A DNA stretch of 64,000 nucleotides from Eulemur rufifrons (Eukaryota; Chordata; Mammalia; Primates; Lemuridae), in contig NC_091000.1 in the NCBI RefSeq assembly GCF_041146395.1, positions 15,204,501 to 15,268,500 on the forward strand. Direction: 5' to 3'. The notes under the pieces were generated by a model, which saw only the letters and a program-made list of their open reading frames with translations, searched no databases and was not told the origin of the DNA. A program made the translations under genes and the position numbers. Positions 47,816 through 58,778 of the stretch are shown piece by piece; the first letter of the stretch is position 1; each line of letters begins with the position of its first letter.

Positions 47816-47995
47816 TGATCTCAATGGAAAGTCATGATTCACAAGGTGATATTAGAATGTGCCATCTGCAGCTGCTGTGTTAAAACTTTGTTTTCAGGGA
47901 AAGTCTTCTTAAGTACCAATTATTGAAGTAGATTGAGCCTTCAGTTTTACATGGAACTAATGATATCACTACAAGTCCAATGGTCTGTGGAAAAG

Positions 47996-48018
47996 GTTGA
48001 CTGATATTTTGGGTAGGT
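47996..48018 (+). repeat. 23-base direct repeat, copy 2
   Basis: Exact copy of 47392-47414, starting 604 bases later on the same strand. Confidence 0.95.
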
Positions 48019-49916
48019 AACACACAAAACTTTCTTGAGAAATGGAAATTAATTTTTCATTAATTTTTTTCTTTTCCTTTTAGCTTCTTACTGCCAAAAG
48101 TGTTCATTTTTAAGTAAAAATAAAAGTATTATCAAACAATAAAATGAATAGCTGTAGATTATACTATTCTACAACTGACAAAAACTGTGGCAATAGAGTT
48201 AGGTCTCTCCCCACTCCATGGCCAAACTACTCAGCCTCCATTTCCCTGCACATAAGCTGCATAAGTTTAATCTTTACTTTTCTGGGTTCTCACTGACCCC
48301 ACTGATGGGCATTCTGGTGGCTTCTTGCATCACACGAGCTGGGGAACAGGCTTCTTCACCATTGACTGCCACAGCAACTGGCCTACGGGGGCAGCAATGT
48401 TAGATGCATCTGTCAATGCTGAGATTAGCAGGTGTTGGCTGACCGTAGCTGCTGACTGGAGAGCATTTCATTTCATCAGAGAACCAACAAGCTGTTCTTG
48501 AAAGCAAAGAATTAGTTATGGTGCACCTGGAAAAGACTGGGAACAGAAGGGTGGGTTTCAGTCTTTCAGATTTGCCCACTTGCTAGAGGCAGAACTCTGT
48601 TCACTGCACGTGGGTTTCACACAGTTTAGATGAGACCCTGGCAGAAGCTGGAGGTACAAAGTGAAAGTCCATCAAAAGCACTCTGGCTTATCTAATTGCA
48701 ACTATTCATAATGATTCTTCATTAAAAAATAACTTCTAGGATAAGTGGTAAACCAGCTGGGTTGCTGTACAATAGTGACAAACCAGGACTCTTTTGGGCA
48801 AAGAATGTGTATCATTACCCTATTTATGATCATTTATGGGTCTAGCAGTTTTCCTATTTGGGCATTTCTACCAGTGTATATGCTTTTTAGGTGACTAATG
48901 GCATTCCGTGGTTATTTCTCTTCTTGAATTTACTTCTGATGTTATTGCATATCTCTAATTTCCACCTTTTAAAAACTCTTGGCTTTCATTATTTCCTTGC
49001 ATAAGCCTGCAAGATCTTTGCCAGCCTCAAGACTGCCCTGCTAGTCAAACCTCATAGTAATGAACTGACAGCCTGGTTTCCCAGCCAACAACGATGCCTA
49101 CACTGAGGGCTTTTGAATATTAATATTGTTGAGCACCTCCTGGGCCTAATAGGCACACGTACAGAAGATGTCTCCAGGTTCTTAAATACAATTCTGAAGG
49201 TCCAAATTTCTTTCATTAGCATACCACAAAACTTTCAGAATTTCTTATGAAGAAGAATCTCTATTTACAAAATAAACTTTGAAGTGATTTAAGGAAAAAA
49301 TGAAGAGCTTCTGAGCCAAATGTTCAAGATATTTCCCCCTGTATCCAAGAACATCATCTATGGTTAAGTCTCTTAACATTTTCGTAAGTCTTAGAAAAAG
49401 TGAGTGGAATACACGTCTAAATTCCTCACCCTGTGGATGCCATGCCAGGGAATCACAGCTGTCTCTGCACATTGTGGATGATCGAGTCCCTGATGCTAAA
49501 AGAAAGGGTCTAGCATTTGGAGGCTCTATGGGGGGCATTAATTAATTTTTCCCTTCTTCTATTCTAAACATGTAATACTGCATAGGTCTGCTACTATTTA
49601 AATATGGGGGAGAAAAAAGGTAGCAGGAATCAGCTCGTATTGATGAGATTTATTTAATCTTACAATGCTGGTTTACATTCCTTGATACTATAACTGCCCA
49701 GATAAAGCCCCCCTTTCTCCACAAGGCAAGACTGCAGAGGAAGATGATGCTTATCCAAGAACTTAAGTGGCAAAGACTACCCTGCAGGGGTCTTTTCTGT
49801 GTTTGCTAATCTTTCTGGGAAAAGAGTTTTGTTTTCCTTCTAAAATTGCAAATTATAAGTGGGATGAAAACCTTTTTGGGACAGAATTTTTGTTTTGTGT
49901 TTTTCCCTCCGCCTGA
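48019..49916. other. Single-copy sequence
   Basis: No repeat or gene recognised. A minus-strand frame at 49245-49538 encodes 97 residues with mixed composition and no known domain. Other frames are shorter. 48180-48700 is of average GC, 48700-49240 AT-rich. Confidence 0.45.
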
Positions 49917-50090
49917 AAAAGCTTTCACCATTCATTCACTCCTTCATTTGTTCGTTCATTATGTTTTCATCAACTTTTACTTATGGTGCACCTCCTTCTT
50001 CCCAGCCTCAGGAAGGAATGAGTTACAGTCTCTGTTCTCAGAGTCACAGTTTTGTGGAGAACTGGGGCAAGTAGGTGAGAACTGGGCTTG
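49917..50090 (-). mobile_element. L2 LINE 3' end
   Basis: CCATTCATTCACTCCTTCATTTG followed by TTACTTATGGTGCACC, CTCAGGAAGGAATGAGTTACAG and a GTTTTGTGGAGAACTGG segment parallel the antisense L2 tail and the AAGGAGCTTACAGTCTAGTGGGG block. Confidence 0.6.
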
Positions 50091-50451
50091 ACCTAGTAGA
50101 ATGACAAGGCTTGGCAAATATTTGGTTACCGTTATCCATGTCCAAAATTAATTTAGAACACTATAGCTTTGCTGCTTCTAGAATAGGATTATGTAGACTG
50201 ATAGTAGTACTTGTACAATCTTTTTCTCTTTCAATAGCATGAGAATCCCATCAGACTCTTGTTTGAGAGTGAACTTTATTAAAAATATGGAATTTTAAGA
50301 GTCCTCAGGGAATCTTTGGATGGGAAAAACCCAATTTATATAGTAGTGGTTTCGCCCTTGCCCTTTAAGTGATGTCTATTATTCCTATGAGGATTTGTAG
50401 CTACCCATTGTTGTATATTGAGCATCTCTCTTTAATGAAAATCCTATATTT
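50091..50451. other. Single-copy sequence
   Basis: Nothing recognised. Confidence 0.45.
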
Positions 50452-50535
50452 AATAATAATTGAATAAAGAAAAGCACAAACAGTAATAGATTCTGTCTCA
50501 AATAATAATTGAATAAAGAAAAACACACGCTTGAT
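50452..50535. repeat. 49-base tandem duplication, about 1.6 copies
   Basis: AATAATAATTGAATAAAGAA occurs at 50452 and again at 50501, and the match continues imperfectly for about 30 bases. The first unit has AAGCACAAAC where the second has AAACACACGC. Confidence 0.9.
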
Positions 50536-50894
50536 TCTATGAAAAAGCTTTTTGACAAATATAGTATATTGTTCAACTTAAACGCTATAAGGATTGAATT
50601 TTTGCGCATACTAAATGTCACTTGGGGAAATGAATGAGGAATGTCTCACAAGGAGAAACCCTGCTTCAGTGACTTGGCCCTAATTTACACGCTCTGTTTC
50701 CTGTCACTGGAAACAGTTTCCTGTTACAAGCTCCTGTCCTGTCACATGGCCCCTCATGGAAGTGACCCAGAGGAAAGCGGTGAGCACTAACCCCACCTCC
50801 AGGTGCTATGGATGCAGCCGGCTGTTCCACATAAGGAATAAATGTGATAATATGCCAACCTTGTGTTCATTTCTAGTATTTCCATTTGCGTACG
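50536..50894. other. Single-copy sequence
   Basis: Nothing recognised. GTTTCCTGTCACTGGAAACAG near 50696 has a short inverted repeat. Confidence 0.45.
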
Positions 50895-50985
50895 AACTTA
50901 TCCATTGACTACAAATTCTTCAAGGGCAGGGACAGCAACTTTGGTTTATTTTATACCTCACTTAATAAATTCCAAGAGAACATTA
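50895..50985 (+). mobile_element. L2 LINE 3' fragment
   Basis: CTACAAATTCTTCAAGGGCAGGG, ACAGCAACTTTGGTTTATTT and CACTTAATAAATTCC match the sense L2 tail (GTAAGCTCCATGAGGGCAGGGA, TTTGTCTGTTTTG, CTCAATAAATATT). Confidence 0.65.
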
Positions 50986-52436
50986 AAAACAAGCTGAGGT
51001 CTTTAATATTCAGACAAGTGCTTTTACATTTAACTTGCGCTTCCTTTTCCTATTTCCAGTCTTTTCACTTCCCTCAAATCTCAGAAATTTGTTAAAGTTT
51101 ATTATTTAAAAGCTTAAGTCAAAATTTTACCAGCTCAGCTATCAAAAAGTACTGAATCACCTAAATAAAAGTTTGAAAATCGTGAAAGACAGCAACTATT
51201 TCATAGTTAAGGGGCATTTTAAAATCACCAACAAGATATAGTGCTAGGAATAGTTTACAGCTTTGATCAGTTCTCTTTCTATTTGCTTAAAAGTGGGTGT
51301 CAGACTTATTATAATGCTTTTAAAAGGCTGACAATGATTGCTATTTTATTGAAAAGAAAACCTTGTAAGCAATCTCATTTTACTTAGAAAATAATAATTG
51401 TCCTGAAATTCAATTTAATGCTACAATTATAGTCAGAATGCTTTATTTGAAAGTGTAGACTCAATAAAAATTAAGATTTCACTTTCACGCACTCATTATT
51501 TCTTACTTTAAAAAATAAAACAAAAGCTTCCCTCAAATATAATGAAGCTATTACAGAAGAAATGGGGGTAATCAATTTCTAATATATAATACCATGGCAA
51601 TGAAATGAGCTATAATTTAAATAAGGGCATCTTCTGTTAGGGCGGCAAAAATGCAAAGAATGCATTTTACTAGCATCCCATTTCTCTCACAGCCAGAAAG
51701 ACCAGGCTAATGAATAGACTATAAAGGTTAATAACAATCCCATTTTGTCCCCACCATTTATTCCCTCAAAACTTACAGTCATATTTTGATGAAGTCTTCT
51801 TGCCCCTTGAAAAAACAATTTCAATGTAACTTTAAGGATAAATCAGTTTCTCTAGACAAGAAAATAGTACGATTTGGTTAAAAAAAAAAAAAAAAGCACT
51901 TCATAGCCTGGGTTAATTTAATTTGATTTGATGTCTATCACTGAAGAGTATATGTCACTTAATTTTTATAATTAATGAACCCAAGTTTCTTCATCTGAAG
52001 AAAAGAAGTTTCGAGTGTTAGATCGATAAGATATGTGACTAAAAATGTCATGATTACTGAAGTGAATGAGGTTGCCTAGGAGCTCACGAACAATGTGTTT
52101 TAGGAACATGTTTATTTTTTGGCAGAGATAAGAGATCACTGTCTTTTTATGCACATTTTTGTGGCTTCTCTAGAATATTTCCCACAGGGATTATTCCAAA
52201 CATCCCCTCCTCATTAGCTTTCAATTGCACATTTCTTCCATGTTCTTGGCAAATTACCTTAGCTTCTTTATTAGTGAGAATAGAAGTTGTTTGGTTAGGA
52301 GGTTACTAAATTTCCTCCCATTTTATTCTCAGCAATTTTTTTGTTTGACATCTCTTTGACTGGGCTTCTTCACAAAAGAAAAAAAATCAGAGTCGTGTAG
52401 AGAGAAAACCAGACATTTTAGAGCCTGCTAAACGGG
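50986..52436. other. AT-rich repeat-poor block
   Basis: About 1.4 kb with no transposon motif recognised apart from an A-run at 51880-51895. Composition and lack of repeats resemble conserved non-coding blocks of gene deserts. No coding signal. Confidence 0.4.
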
Positions 52437-52590
52437 CAGTTGACAATTTGACCCTGTAAGCTTCAGTTTTCTCATCTTTAAAATGGGCACAATGACACTC
52501 ACTTCACCAGGCTGTTGTGAGGTGCCTTATATCATTGCTTAGTAGAATGTCTAACATACAGCTGGTGCAAAATAAATAGTAACTCTTAGG
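52437..52590 (+). repeat. MIR SINE
   Basis: TTGACCCTGTAAGCTTCAG, TTTTCTCATCTTTAAAATGGGC, ACTTCACCAGGCTGTTGTGAGG, CATTGCTTAGTAGAATGTC and GCAAAATAAATAGTAACTC follow MIR sense order. Confidence 0.8.
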
Positions 52591-52639
52591 AAAATAAAAC
52601 ATTACCTCTTTTTTTTTTTTAATGTGAAAATCTCTCCAT
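52591..52639. repeat. T-run and unassigned bases
   Basis: T-run at 52609-52620. Confidence 0.6.
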
Positions 52640-52985
52640 TTCTTTTTCCTCCTTCCTTTCTTCAGCATCTTAAATCTTTCTCCTGCCCCTGGTTTCTTCC
52701 TCTTTGCCTTTAGGTACTCAGAGGCCTTGCTCCATCTTCCCAACAGCCTTCCCCTCATTCGATCTCGCTGACCGATCAAAAGCCGTCATCCTGTTTTGCT
52801 GCCTGCCTTCTCTAGCATGTCGACAGCTACTGCCTCCATTTCTTCCTCCCCATTCTCCTTTAACTCCCTGAAATCTGTCTTCTTTCCACGGAACACCTCA
52901 GAAATTGCACTTTCAAAGGTTTCTAACAACCTACTAAATGCCAAACTAAATGACCTTTTCTCTGTCCTCTGTCTCTTTAATATTT
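52640..52985 (+). mobile_element. L2 LINE fragment
   Basis: Pyrimidine-rich text with GAAATCTGTCTTC, AATTGCACTTTCAAAGGTTTC, TAACAACCTACTAAATGCC, AAACTAAATGACC and TTTTCTCTGTCCTC follows L2 ORF2 (GAAACTGCTCTC, AAGGTCACCAATGACCTCC, AAATCCAATGGTC, TCTCAGTCCTC). Confidence 0.65.
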
Positions 52986-53028
52986 GCAGAAGGAGAAAAC
53001 TTACCTTCTGGAAGCTATCTTATTTCTT

Positions 53029-53365
53029 TTTTCTTTTTTTTTTTTGAGACAGAGTCTCACTCTGTTGCCCGGGCTAGAGTGCCGTGGTGTCAGCCTAGAT
53101 CACAGCAACATCAAAATCCTGGGCTCAAGCGATCCTCCTGCCTCAGCCTCCCAAGTAAGTGGGACTACAGGCCTGCCCCATCATGCCTGGTTAATTTTTT
53201 CTGTATATATTTTTAGTTGTCCAGTTAATTTCTTTCTATTTTTAGTAGAGACGGGATCTCGCTCTTGCTCAGGCTGCTCTCGAACTCGTGAACTTGAGTG
53301 AGCCTCCTGCCTCAGCCTCCCAGAGTGCTAGGATTATAGGCGTGAGCCACCGCGCCCTGCCCACA
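53029..53365 (-). mobile_element. Alu SINE, strepsirrhine type, with target duplication
   Basis: Antisense dimer with a T-rich tail (53029-53045), GAGACAGAGTCTCACTCTG, TGTCAGCCTAGATCACAGC, linker TGTATATATTTTTAGTTGTCC and left arm ending CACCGCGCCCTGCC. The 12-base duplication ATCTTATTTCTT flanks it at 53017-53028 and 53366-53377. Confidence 0.97.
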
Positions 53366-53377
53366 ATCTTATTTCTT

Positions 53378-54479
53378 GATAAATAAGTGACTCCCTTGGA
53401 ATTTGTGGCAATTCCAGACAATGCAAAATGTATATGTATGTGTGGGTGTGTGTGTGTGTATAAATAACATATATTTCATTACAATTGCAACTTCTGTCCA
53501 AAAAAGTTTTTGGCGGGAAAGTCAGCATGCATTTTAGTATAGAGTATGTACTGGATTAGTACTGTCATTTCTTAGATGATTTAACTCCTTGAATTAAATT
53601 CTATTTAATTATAAAAGTAGTAAGTGCATTTTCCTTGAGAAATGCCACAATACAACAGTTGTTGTGTTGTTGTTGTTGTTTTTTTAACTTTACCTCTTCT
53701 TCCAGTCCTACCATTTGGTCTTGGTTCGTTAACTAGAATACTCAGGTCAAGAAATTTGAAACTTGGAGCTTGGCTTGGCAACAGAGCTTTGCTTCCCCCA
53801 GACCAGGCTGCTGCAGGCTGGAAGCATGCTCTGGGAGAGGAGGGACCTGGCTGGGCTCCTGCCTGTCTTCACTTTGCCCATTTCCTCCTTTCTTCCTTAG
53901 CTAACTGGACCTTCCACTGGTGCAGCACAGGGAGGCCAGTGGCTGAAAGAGGGGGGATGTCAGACCTGACAAAGGCCAAGTTAGCCGCACAGAAATGCTC
54001 CCTGTTCCAGCGCCAATTGTCAGCCATTCTCTCACCCTCCATGGTTCCCCCACTGCCCACCCCCTCCAGCTAGCACCAGGTCCCAGGCCACTTGCTCCTC
54101 AACTGAAAGGAACCCACAGCAAAGTCCCTGTTGGCCCGGCAGCCAGCCCGCTCTCTCCAAGCTGGAGGCCCGCGGGAGGGAGTGCGCCCTTCCACAGAGG
54201 GTGTGCTGGGGCTGGCAACTCCGCCACGGCTCCCCCCAAGGAGATAACGTCACTGATACTCTCCTCCCTCCCACTCAGACCTCTTTTTCTATCCTTGACT
54301 TGACTGAAGAGTCCAGTAGTTGTGGAGATGGTTCTTAAAAACTCCCTTTGAAAAGCTGCTCCTGTTGACATAGGGTCTCACTCTGGAAGGTCAACATAAC
54401 TGCATGTTCGTACCTGGAAAAAACCTTATTTTTCAAAATCTGTTGTACACACTTACCTGCATATATTGTAGACATCTTT
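53378..54479. other. Single-copy sequence with GC-rich core
   Basis: TG-rich simple repeat at 53437-53460. 53740-54300 is GC-rich with open frames on both strands (53642-54073 and 53995-54303 plus; 54032-54274 and 54099-54371 minus). None shows a domain, and open frames on both strands at once are what GC-rich unique DNA gives by chance. CpG density is modest. Confidence 0.45.
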
Positions 54480-54650
54480 TCAGGTTAGTATATTCTTATC
54501 CTTTTCTAAGAGAGGATACCAGGGCTCAGAGATGTTAAGGGTCTTGCTTAAATGCACACAACCAGAGTGAGTTGTGAAACTGGGGTTTAACCCTAGGTCT
54601 GTCTGATGTGAAAGCCTATGTCTGTACACTGACCGCTATGTGTCTCTTTC
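54480..54650 (-). repeat. MIR SINE
   Basis: AGAGGATACCAGGGCTCAGAGATG, TTAAGGGTCTTGCTTAAATGC, ACACAACCAGAGTGAGTTG, ACTGGGGTTTAACCC and TGTACACTGACCGCTATGTG follow MIR antisense order. Confidence 0.85.
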
Positions 54651-54899
54651 CTACCTTTGTGTGGTATCTCCCAGCTTCTCAGAAAATGCCCCAAGATCAC
54701 AGACAGTAAAGCTTCAAAGTGAAGATATAGTTTACAATTTTTGTTTAAATGTTACCACATCTCCAGCACAGGACCTCAGATGTTGACAAATTCACAGGAA
54801 ATATGTAAATCCAGATGGCTACAAAGTTACTTTACCTATGTACGTAAGAAAGGAGAGTGAACAGTATGGCTTCTGCCTGGGAGAGCTTGTGACCTCTGG
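54651..54899. other. Single-copy sequence
   Basis: Nothing recognised. Confidence 0.45.
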
Positions 54900-55160
54900 A
54901 TTTCTCATTCATTCATGTATTGAACCACTCAATGGTATTATTAATAATTGAGCACTCTGCCATAGCGGTGAACGAGGAAGACAAAATCCATCATCGAGTT
55001 TATTCTTCTGCTGGGAGAGATGAATACATACAAGAGAATTTCAGGTTGTAACAAAGTTAGAGAGCTATAAATCAAGGTAATGGGGTTGTATGTGACCAGG
55101 ATGTTAGTTTGAGCTCATACCTGAAGGGAGACAAGGAGCCAGCCATGTCATAAGTCAAGG
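54900..55160 (-). mobile_element. L2 LINE 3' end
   Basis: CATTCATTCATGTATTGAACC, AATTGAGCACTCTGCCATAGC, GTGAACGAGGAAGACAAAATCC, GAGTTTATTCTTCTGCTGGGAGAG and GATGAATACATACAAG parallel the antisense L2 tail through the GGAGCTTACAGTCTAGTGGGGGAGA block. ATACCTGAAGGGAGACAAGGAGCC matches the inner TGAGCTGAGTC region. Confidence 0.7.
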
Positions 55161-57364
55161 GAAGAATCTTACAGTCACAGGTACGGGGAGAGCCGTATTT
55201 GGGAGTAGAGGGCACGTGGCCTCCTCTAGCAATTGTTGGATGGTGAGTTCAGGGCTCTTGGCTGCAGATGGTCTGTGGTGGACCCTTGGCTTGAGCCTCA
55301 TGGGCTGTCCCTGTGTTGGCTTCTATCGTGTTCTCTGTGGTGTCCAGTCTAAAGCCCCTGAGGGTGGTGGGGGTGTTCACAGGTGTCCTCTCCCCTGTGC
55401 ATCCCACCCCTGCACACGGGGCAGTGTGCTGTGACACCTAAGTAAAATGCACGTATTGTTAGGACCACACCTAGGTGCTCTCAAGCTCAAGGCTCTGCTT
55501 AAGCATTGATAAATTAGCATTCATGGCATCCTTCAGGAAAATGTTAACAGTCAGCATATAAAAGATAATATGGCAGCACAAACATAGATTTCCTGATGAC
55601 TTACACAATTATAAGCATTTAGCTTGATAACCTGTAGAATTATAAAGTAACAAGTAAAAATATTAAATAACTCTGAATGACGGAGAGCCATTAAATACTT
55701 ATACCAATTCTCCTCATCTTTATTAGCTGTTGTAGCATAGTGTGAAATGGCTGTTTGGCAAAGATGCCGTTCATTTGATCAGTGGAGGATACCAGCCTCA
55801 GATGGAAAAACTACAGATTTCACTGAGCAATCAAATACATTTGCGGTATCATCAGAGCGCTGAAATGTAAACGGTGTGCCTTACACCAATGTTCATTTTG
55901 GGGGAGCTGCAAGGAGCTTCCATAGAATGTTGAAAATATACTGGGTGCTGTTGTCAGGAAACAGCATCTTTCTGAAGGTTTTCCCGAGGTGCTTTCAGTA
56001 GCAGAGGTGCATGAGAACACATTGGCTCCTGTTGTTGCCATGAGAAATTGGGAAGCAGCTGTGAAGATGTGGAGAATATCATCTGGGTGATGGTCAGCTG
56101 GGCCATGTCCACACCAGGAAAAGGCAGCAGACCTGGGACAATTATCTAGTAAAGTCAACCAAGGAAGCATCCCAAACCAGATAGCCCAGACTCGAAACAA
56201 TAGCTTCTGGAGTAATATGTACTGCAAGTCAGTCAGTGCTTGAACAGAACAGATACTATAAAATGCAGATTCTAAAGCTCCATAATAAAATATCTGAGGG
56301 TATTTTAGCAATTTATCCAATACAATCTACGTGCTGATGAATACTGAAAACTTCCAGGACCTGATCATATACTTACAGTGCACCCACCAACCCTGATGTA
56401 TTGACTGTGGTTTAACCTAGAAAACAAAATTTCTAAATTTAAAGCTTTGTTCAAACCTAAACTTTAATTTTATATAATTGAACTGGTCCATTTTCTCTGA
56501 CAGTGCACTTGCACATTTTAGTATTTTACTTTGCTGAAAAGTGCCGTGGATGTGTTTGCTTCAAAGGTGTTATGGACATTTTATTTGTATTGTGCTCAAA
56601 GTGACTGTATTCTCTCCAGATTGCAAGCCCAGTCAATAAGACGAATGAATTTCTCGAACTCATTTACTGCCTTGTCTATAATAGCCCCATTACTAAGTCC
56701 CCATGTAACCTGGCAACTTTTCAGCAGGGGCAGCCTCAGGAATGAATAAGCAAGGAGAAAATACAGCCTCTTTCCTTGGCACTTCATGTTGTACCCGATG
56801 CCCCTGGCAGGCTGGGATTGAAAGTAGGTCTTCTTGTATGGCCCTCTTAAGACACCTTTTTTAAAAACGTTGCCCTTTGAAAAAGCACTTCTACATTATA
56901 GCTGAAAGGCCCGTGAGTTAGAAAAGGGCACAGCTAGACTCGAAAATCTAGTTCCATCCTAACCTTTAGGATCGCCTCTGTATTTCCAAACCAGTTAATG
57001 CTATTCCCTTTTCTACCTGGACATTTCGATGGAAAATAATTTTGGCTGGTTTCCTGTTCTTTGTGCACACGGCCTAAGGGATAATATCTTGACATCGGCA
57101 AAGAGTAATTGAAAGAGTAAACCCTAAGCTGAGGTTCTGTGTTAAGTTGCCAAAAAGAATGGATTAATTCAATTGGGTTCACTAGAATGATTTCCCCAGA
57201 AACCTGAAACTTTTCTTGTGTAAAAATTCAAGCCCAAAGAGTCTCCTGCCACAAAGAAAAACAGTATGGATTTTAATATGACTTATGATGGGAGAGATAC
57301 ACGTACCTGATCAGATGCATCAGTTTGAAACAGCTACTCTCTGAGTATACAAAGGCTACATTTA
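55161..57364. other. Single-copy sequence containing the longest open frame
   Basis: No repeat recognised over about 2.2 kb. The minus strand is open for 166 codons at 55820-56320. The product is Cys/Ser/His-rich with several hydrophobic stretches, but no signal peptide, domain or family that I recognise, and there is no visible promoter or polyadenylation context. In a window with no gene, one frame of this length is compatible with chance. Confidence 0.45.
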
Positions 57365-57540
57365 TTTATTTATTAAAAAAATTATTATTTCAGAATATTA
57401 CAGGGGGTACAAACGTTTTGGTTACATAAATTGCTTTTGTACCATTTGAGGCAAAGTTATAAGTACGTCTATGCCCCAAATAGTGTGTGTTGTACCCATT
57501 AGGTGTGAATTTACCCATCCCCTCCTTCCCCGCTATCGGC
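57365..57540 (-). mobile_element. Younger L1 3' tail, strepsirrhine-type
   Basis: TTTCAGAATATTACAGGGGG, GTACAAACGTTTTGGTTACATAAATTGC, CCCAAATAGTGTGTGTTG, CCCATTAGGTGTG and CATCCCCTCC match the tail seen at 24742. Only the 3' UTR is present. Its poly(A) is the TTTATTTATTTATTAAAAAA stretch on the left. Strong 5' truncation. Confidence 0.82.
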
Positions 57541-57782
57541 TGCATTTAAATGGAAGAATTGTCTGCTAGAATTATCTAGTGGTCAAATTTGGCCAAAGCA
57601 CCTCCTGATCATTTCATGTGTCGAGTTGGTGGAGCACACTTGGTCAGCAATGGTCCCAGGTCCACACATCCTCACAGAGTTTGAGACGGCCTTAATCTCA
57701 TACCCATGGAAGAGTTTTAAGGCATCTGTAATCCCTTTCAAACTACATACAATTTTTGTGTTTGTGTGCAAACATGGAGTTT
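57541..57782. other. Single-copy sequence
   Basis: Nothing recognised. A minus-strand frame at 57583-57771 has no known domain. Confidence 0.4.
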
Positions 57783-58098
57783 CTGGGTGCTCAGTTTGTT
57801 TGTTTGTTTGTTTTTTGAGATAGACTCTTGCTCTGTTGCCCAGGCTAGAGTGCCAAGGCCTCTTCGTAGCTTACTGTAACTTCGAACTCCCAGGCTCAAG
57901 CCATCCTCCTTCTTCAGCCTCCTGAGTAGCTGGGACTACAGGCATGGCTAATTTTTTCTATTTTTAGTAGAGACGGGGTCTTGTTCTTGCCCAGGCTGGT
58001 CTCAAACTCCCTGAGCTCAAGAGGTCCTCCTGCTTCTGCCTCCCACAGTGCTAGGATTACCGGCGTGAACCACAGTGCCTGGCCTGGGTGCTTAGTTT
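57783..58098 (-). mobile_element. Alu SINE with target duplication
   Basis: Antisense Alu body from about 57798 to 58084, with tail TTTGTTTGTTTG and TTTTTTGAGATAGACTC, left arm ending CACAGTGCCTGGC. The flanks CTGGGTGCTCAGTTT (57783-57797) and CTGGGTGCTTAGTTT (58084-58098) differ by one base, a clear target-site duplication. The right arm lacks a stretch near GGCATGGCTAAT and the copy is more diverged than the others. Confidence 0.93.
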
Positions 58099-58139
58099 TC
58101 ATAAAATTCTCAAAGAGGACAACTGACCTTAAATGTTTA

Positions 58140-58565
58140 AATATTTTCTAATTTTTTATGAGTATATACACAGGCAAAAATACAGTATTTTAAAAGATGA
58201 GATATCAGTGCTAGTCTTTTTTTTATTGCCCCCAATCTTTCTACCTTCACCTGTATTATCCTCTGTTACCCCCCATTGTTCTTCTAGGTGATTCATATTA
58301 ACAACTTGATGTGTAAGATGCTGTACTTTTCTCAATACTCATACTATCACATGTAAAATTTGCATATTTGTACATATGAATGTATATGCATATATTTGAA
58401 TTTATGAAGTATTTTTGGTTTATTGTTTGAAAATTTGTATTATACATACTCTATTTTTCTTATTCAATAATCTATAATGGAAACTATTCTAAGTAAATTG
58501 GTATAGAAACCAGTTTGTTCTTTTTATTGGTTGCATGGTATTTAAGGCACAGATGTGACATTAAA
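58140..58565 (-). mobile_element. L1M fragment, left part
   Basis: ATGAGTATATACACAGGC, TTTTTATTGGTTGCATGGTAT and TTCTTATTCAATAATCTATAATGG follow an old L1M 3' region in antisense (TATACACACAC, GGCTGCATAGTATTCC). Broken by a DNA transposon. Confidence 0.55.
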
Positions 58566-58778
58566 GTTATCTGTCACTTAACAGTGGAGATATATTCTTA
58601 GAAATGCGTGCTTAGGCAACTTTGTCATTGTGTGAACATCACAGAGTGTACTTAAACAGAGTTACATGGTGCAGCCTCCAACACACCTAGGCTACATGGT
58701 ACAGCCTATTTCTCCTAGGATACAAACCTGTACAACATGTGACTGTACTCAATGCTGTTGGCAGTCGTAATACATTTC
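58566..58778 (+). mobile_element. Tigger-type DNA transposon fragment
   Basis: CTGTCACTTAACAGTGGAGATA, GAAATGCGTGCTTAGGCAAC, TTTGTCATTGTGTGAACATCAC, AGAGTGTACTTAAACAGAG, CCTAGGCTACATGGTACAGCC and AAACCTGTACAACATGTGACTG match, in order, a well-known mammalian MITE whose consensus reads CACTTAACGATGGGGATAC, GAAATGCGTCGTTAGGCGA, CATAGAGTGTACTTACAC and GGCTATATGGTATAGCC. The far end is missing. Confidence 0.72.

Noticed and set aside
50452..50535. CRISPR-like array
   Set aside because: Fewer than two copies, no regular spacers, and a vertebrate nuclear setting.
53642..54371. Cluster of long frames on both strands as a coding exon
   Set aside because: Frames open on both strands at once are typical of GC-rich unique DNA. 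No domain or splice sites supported a gene.
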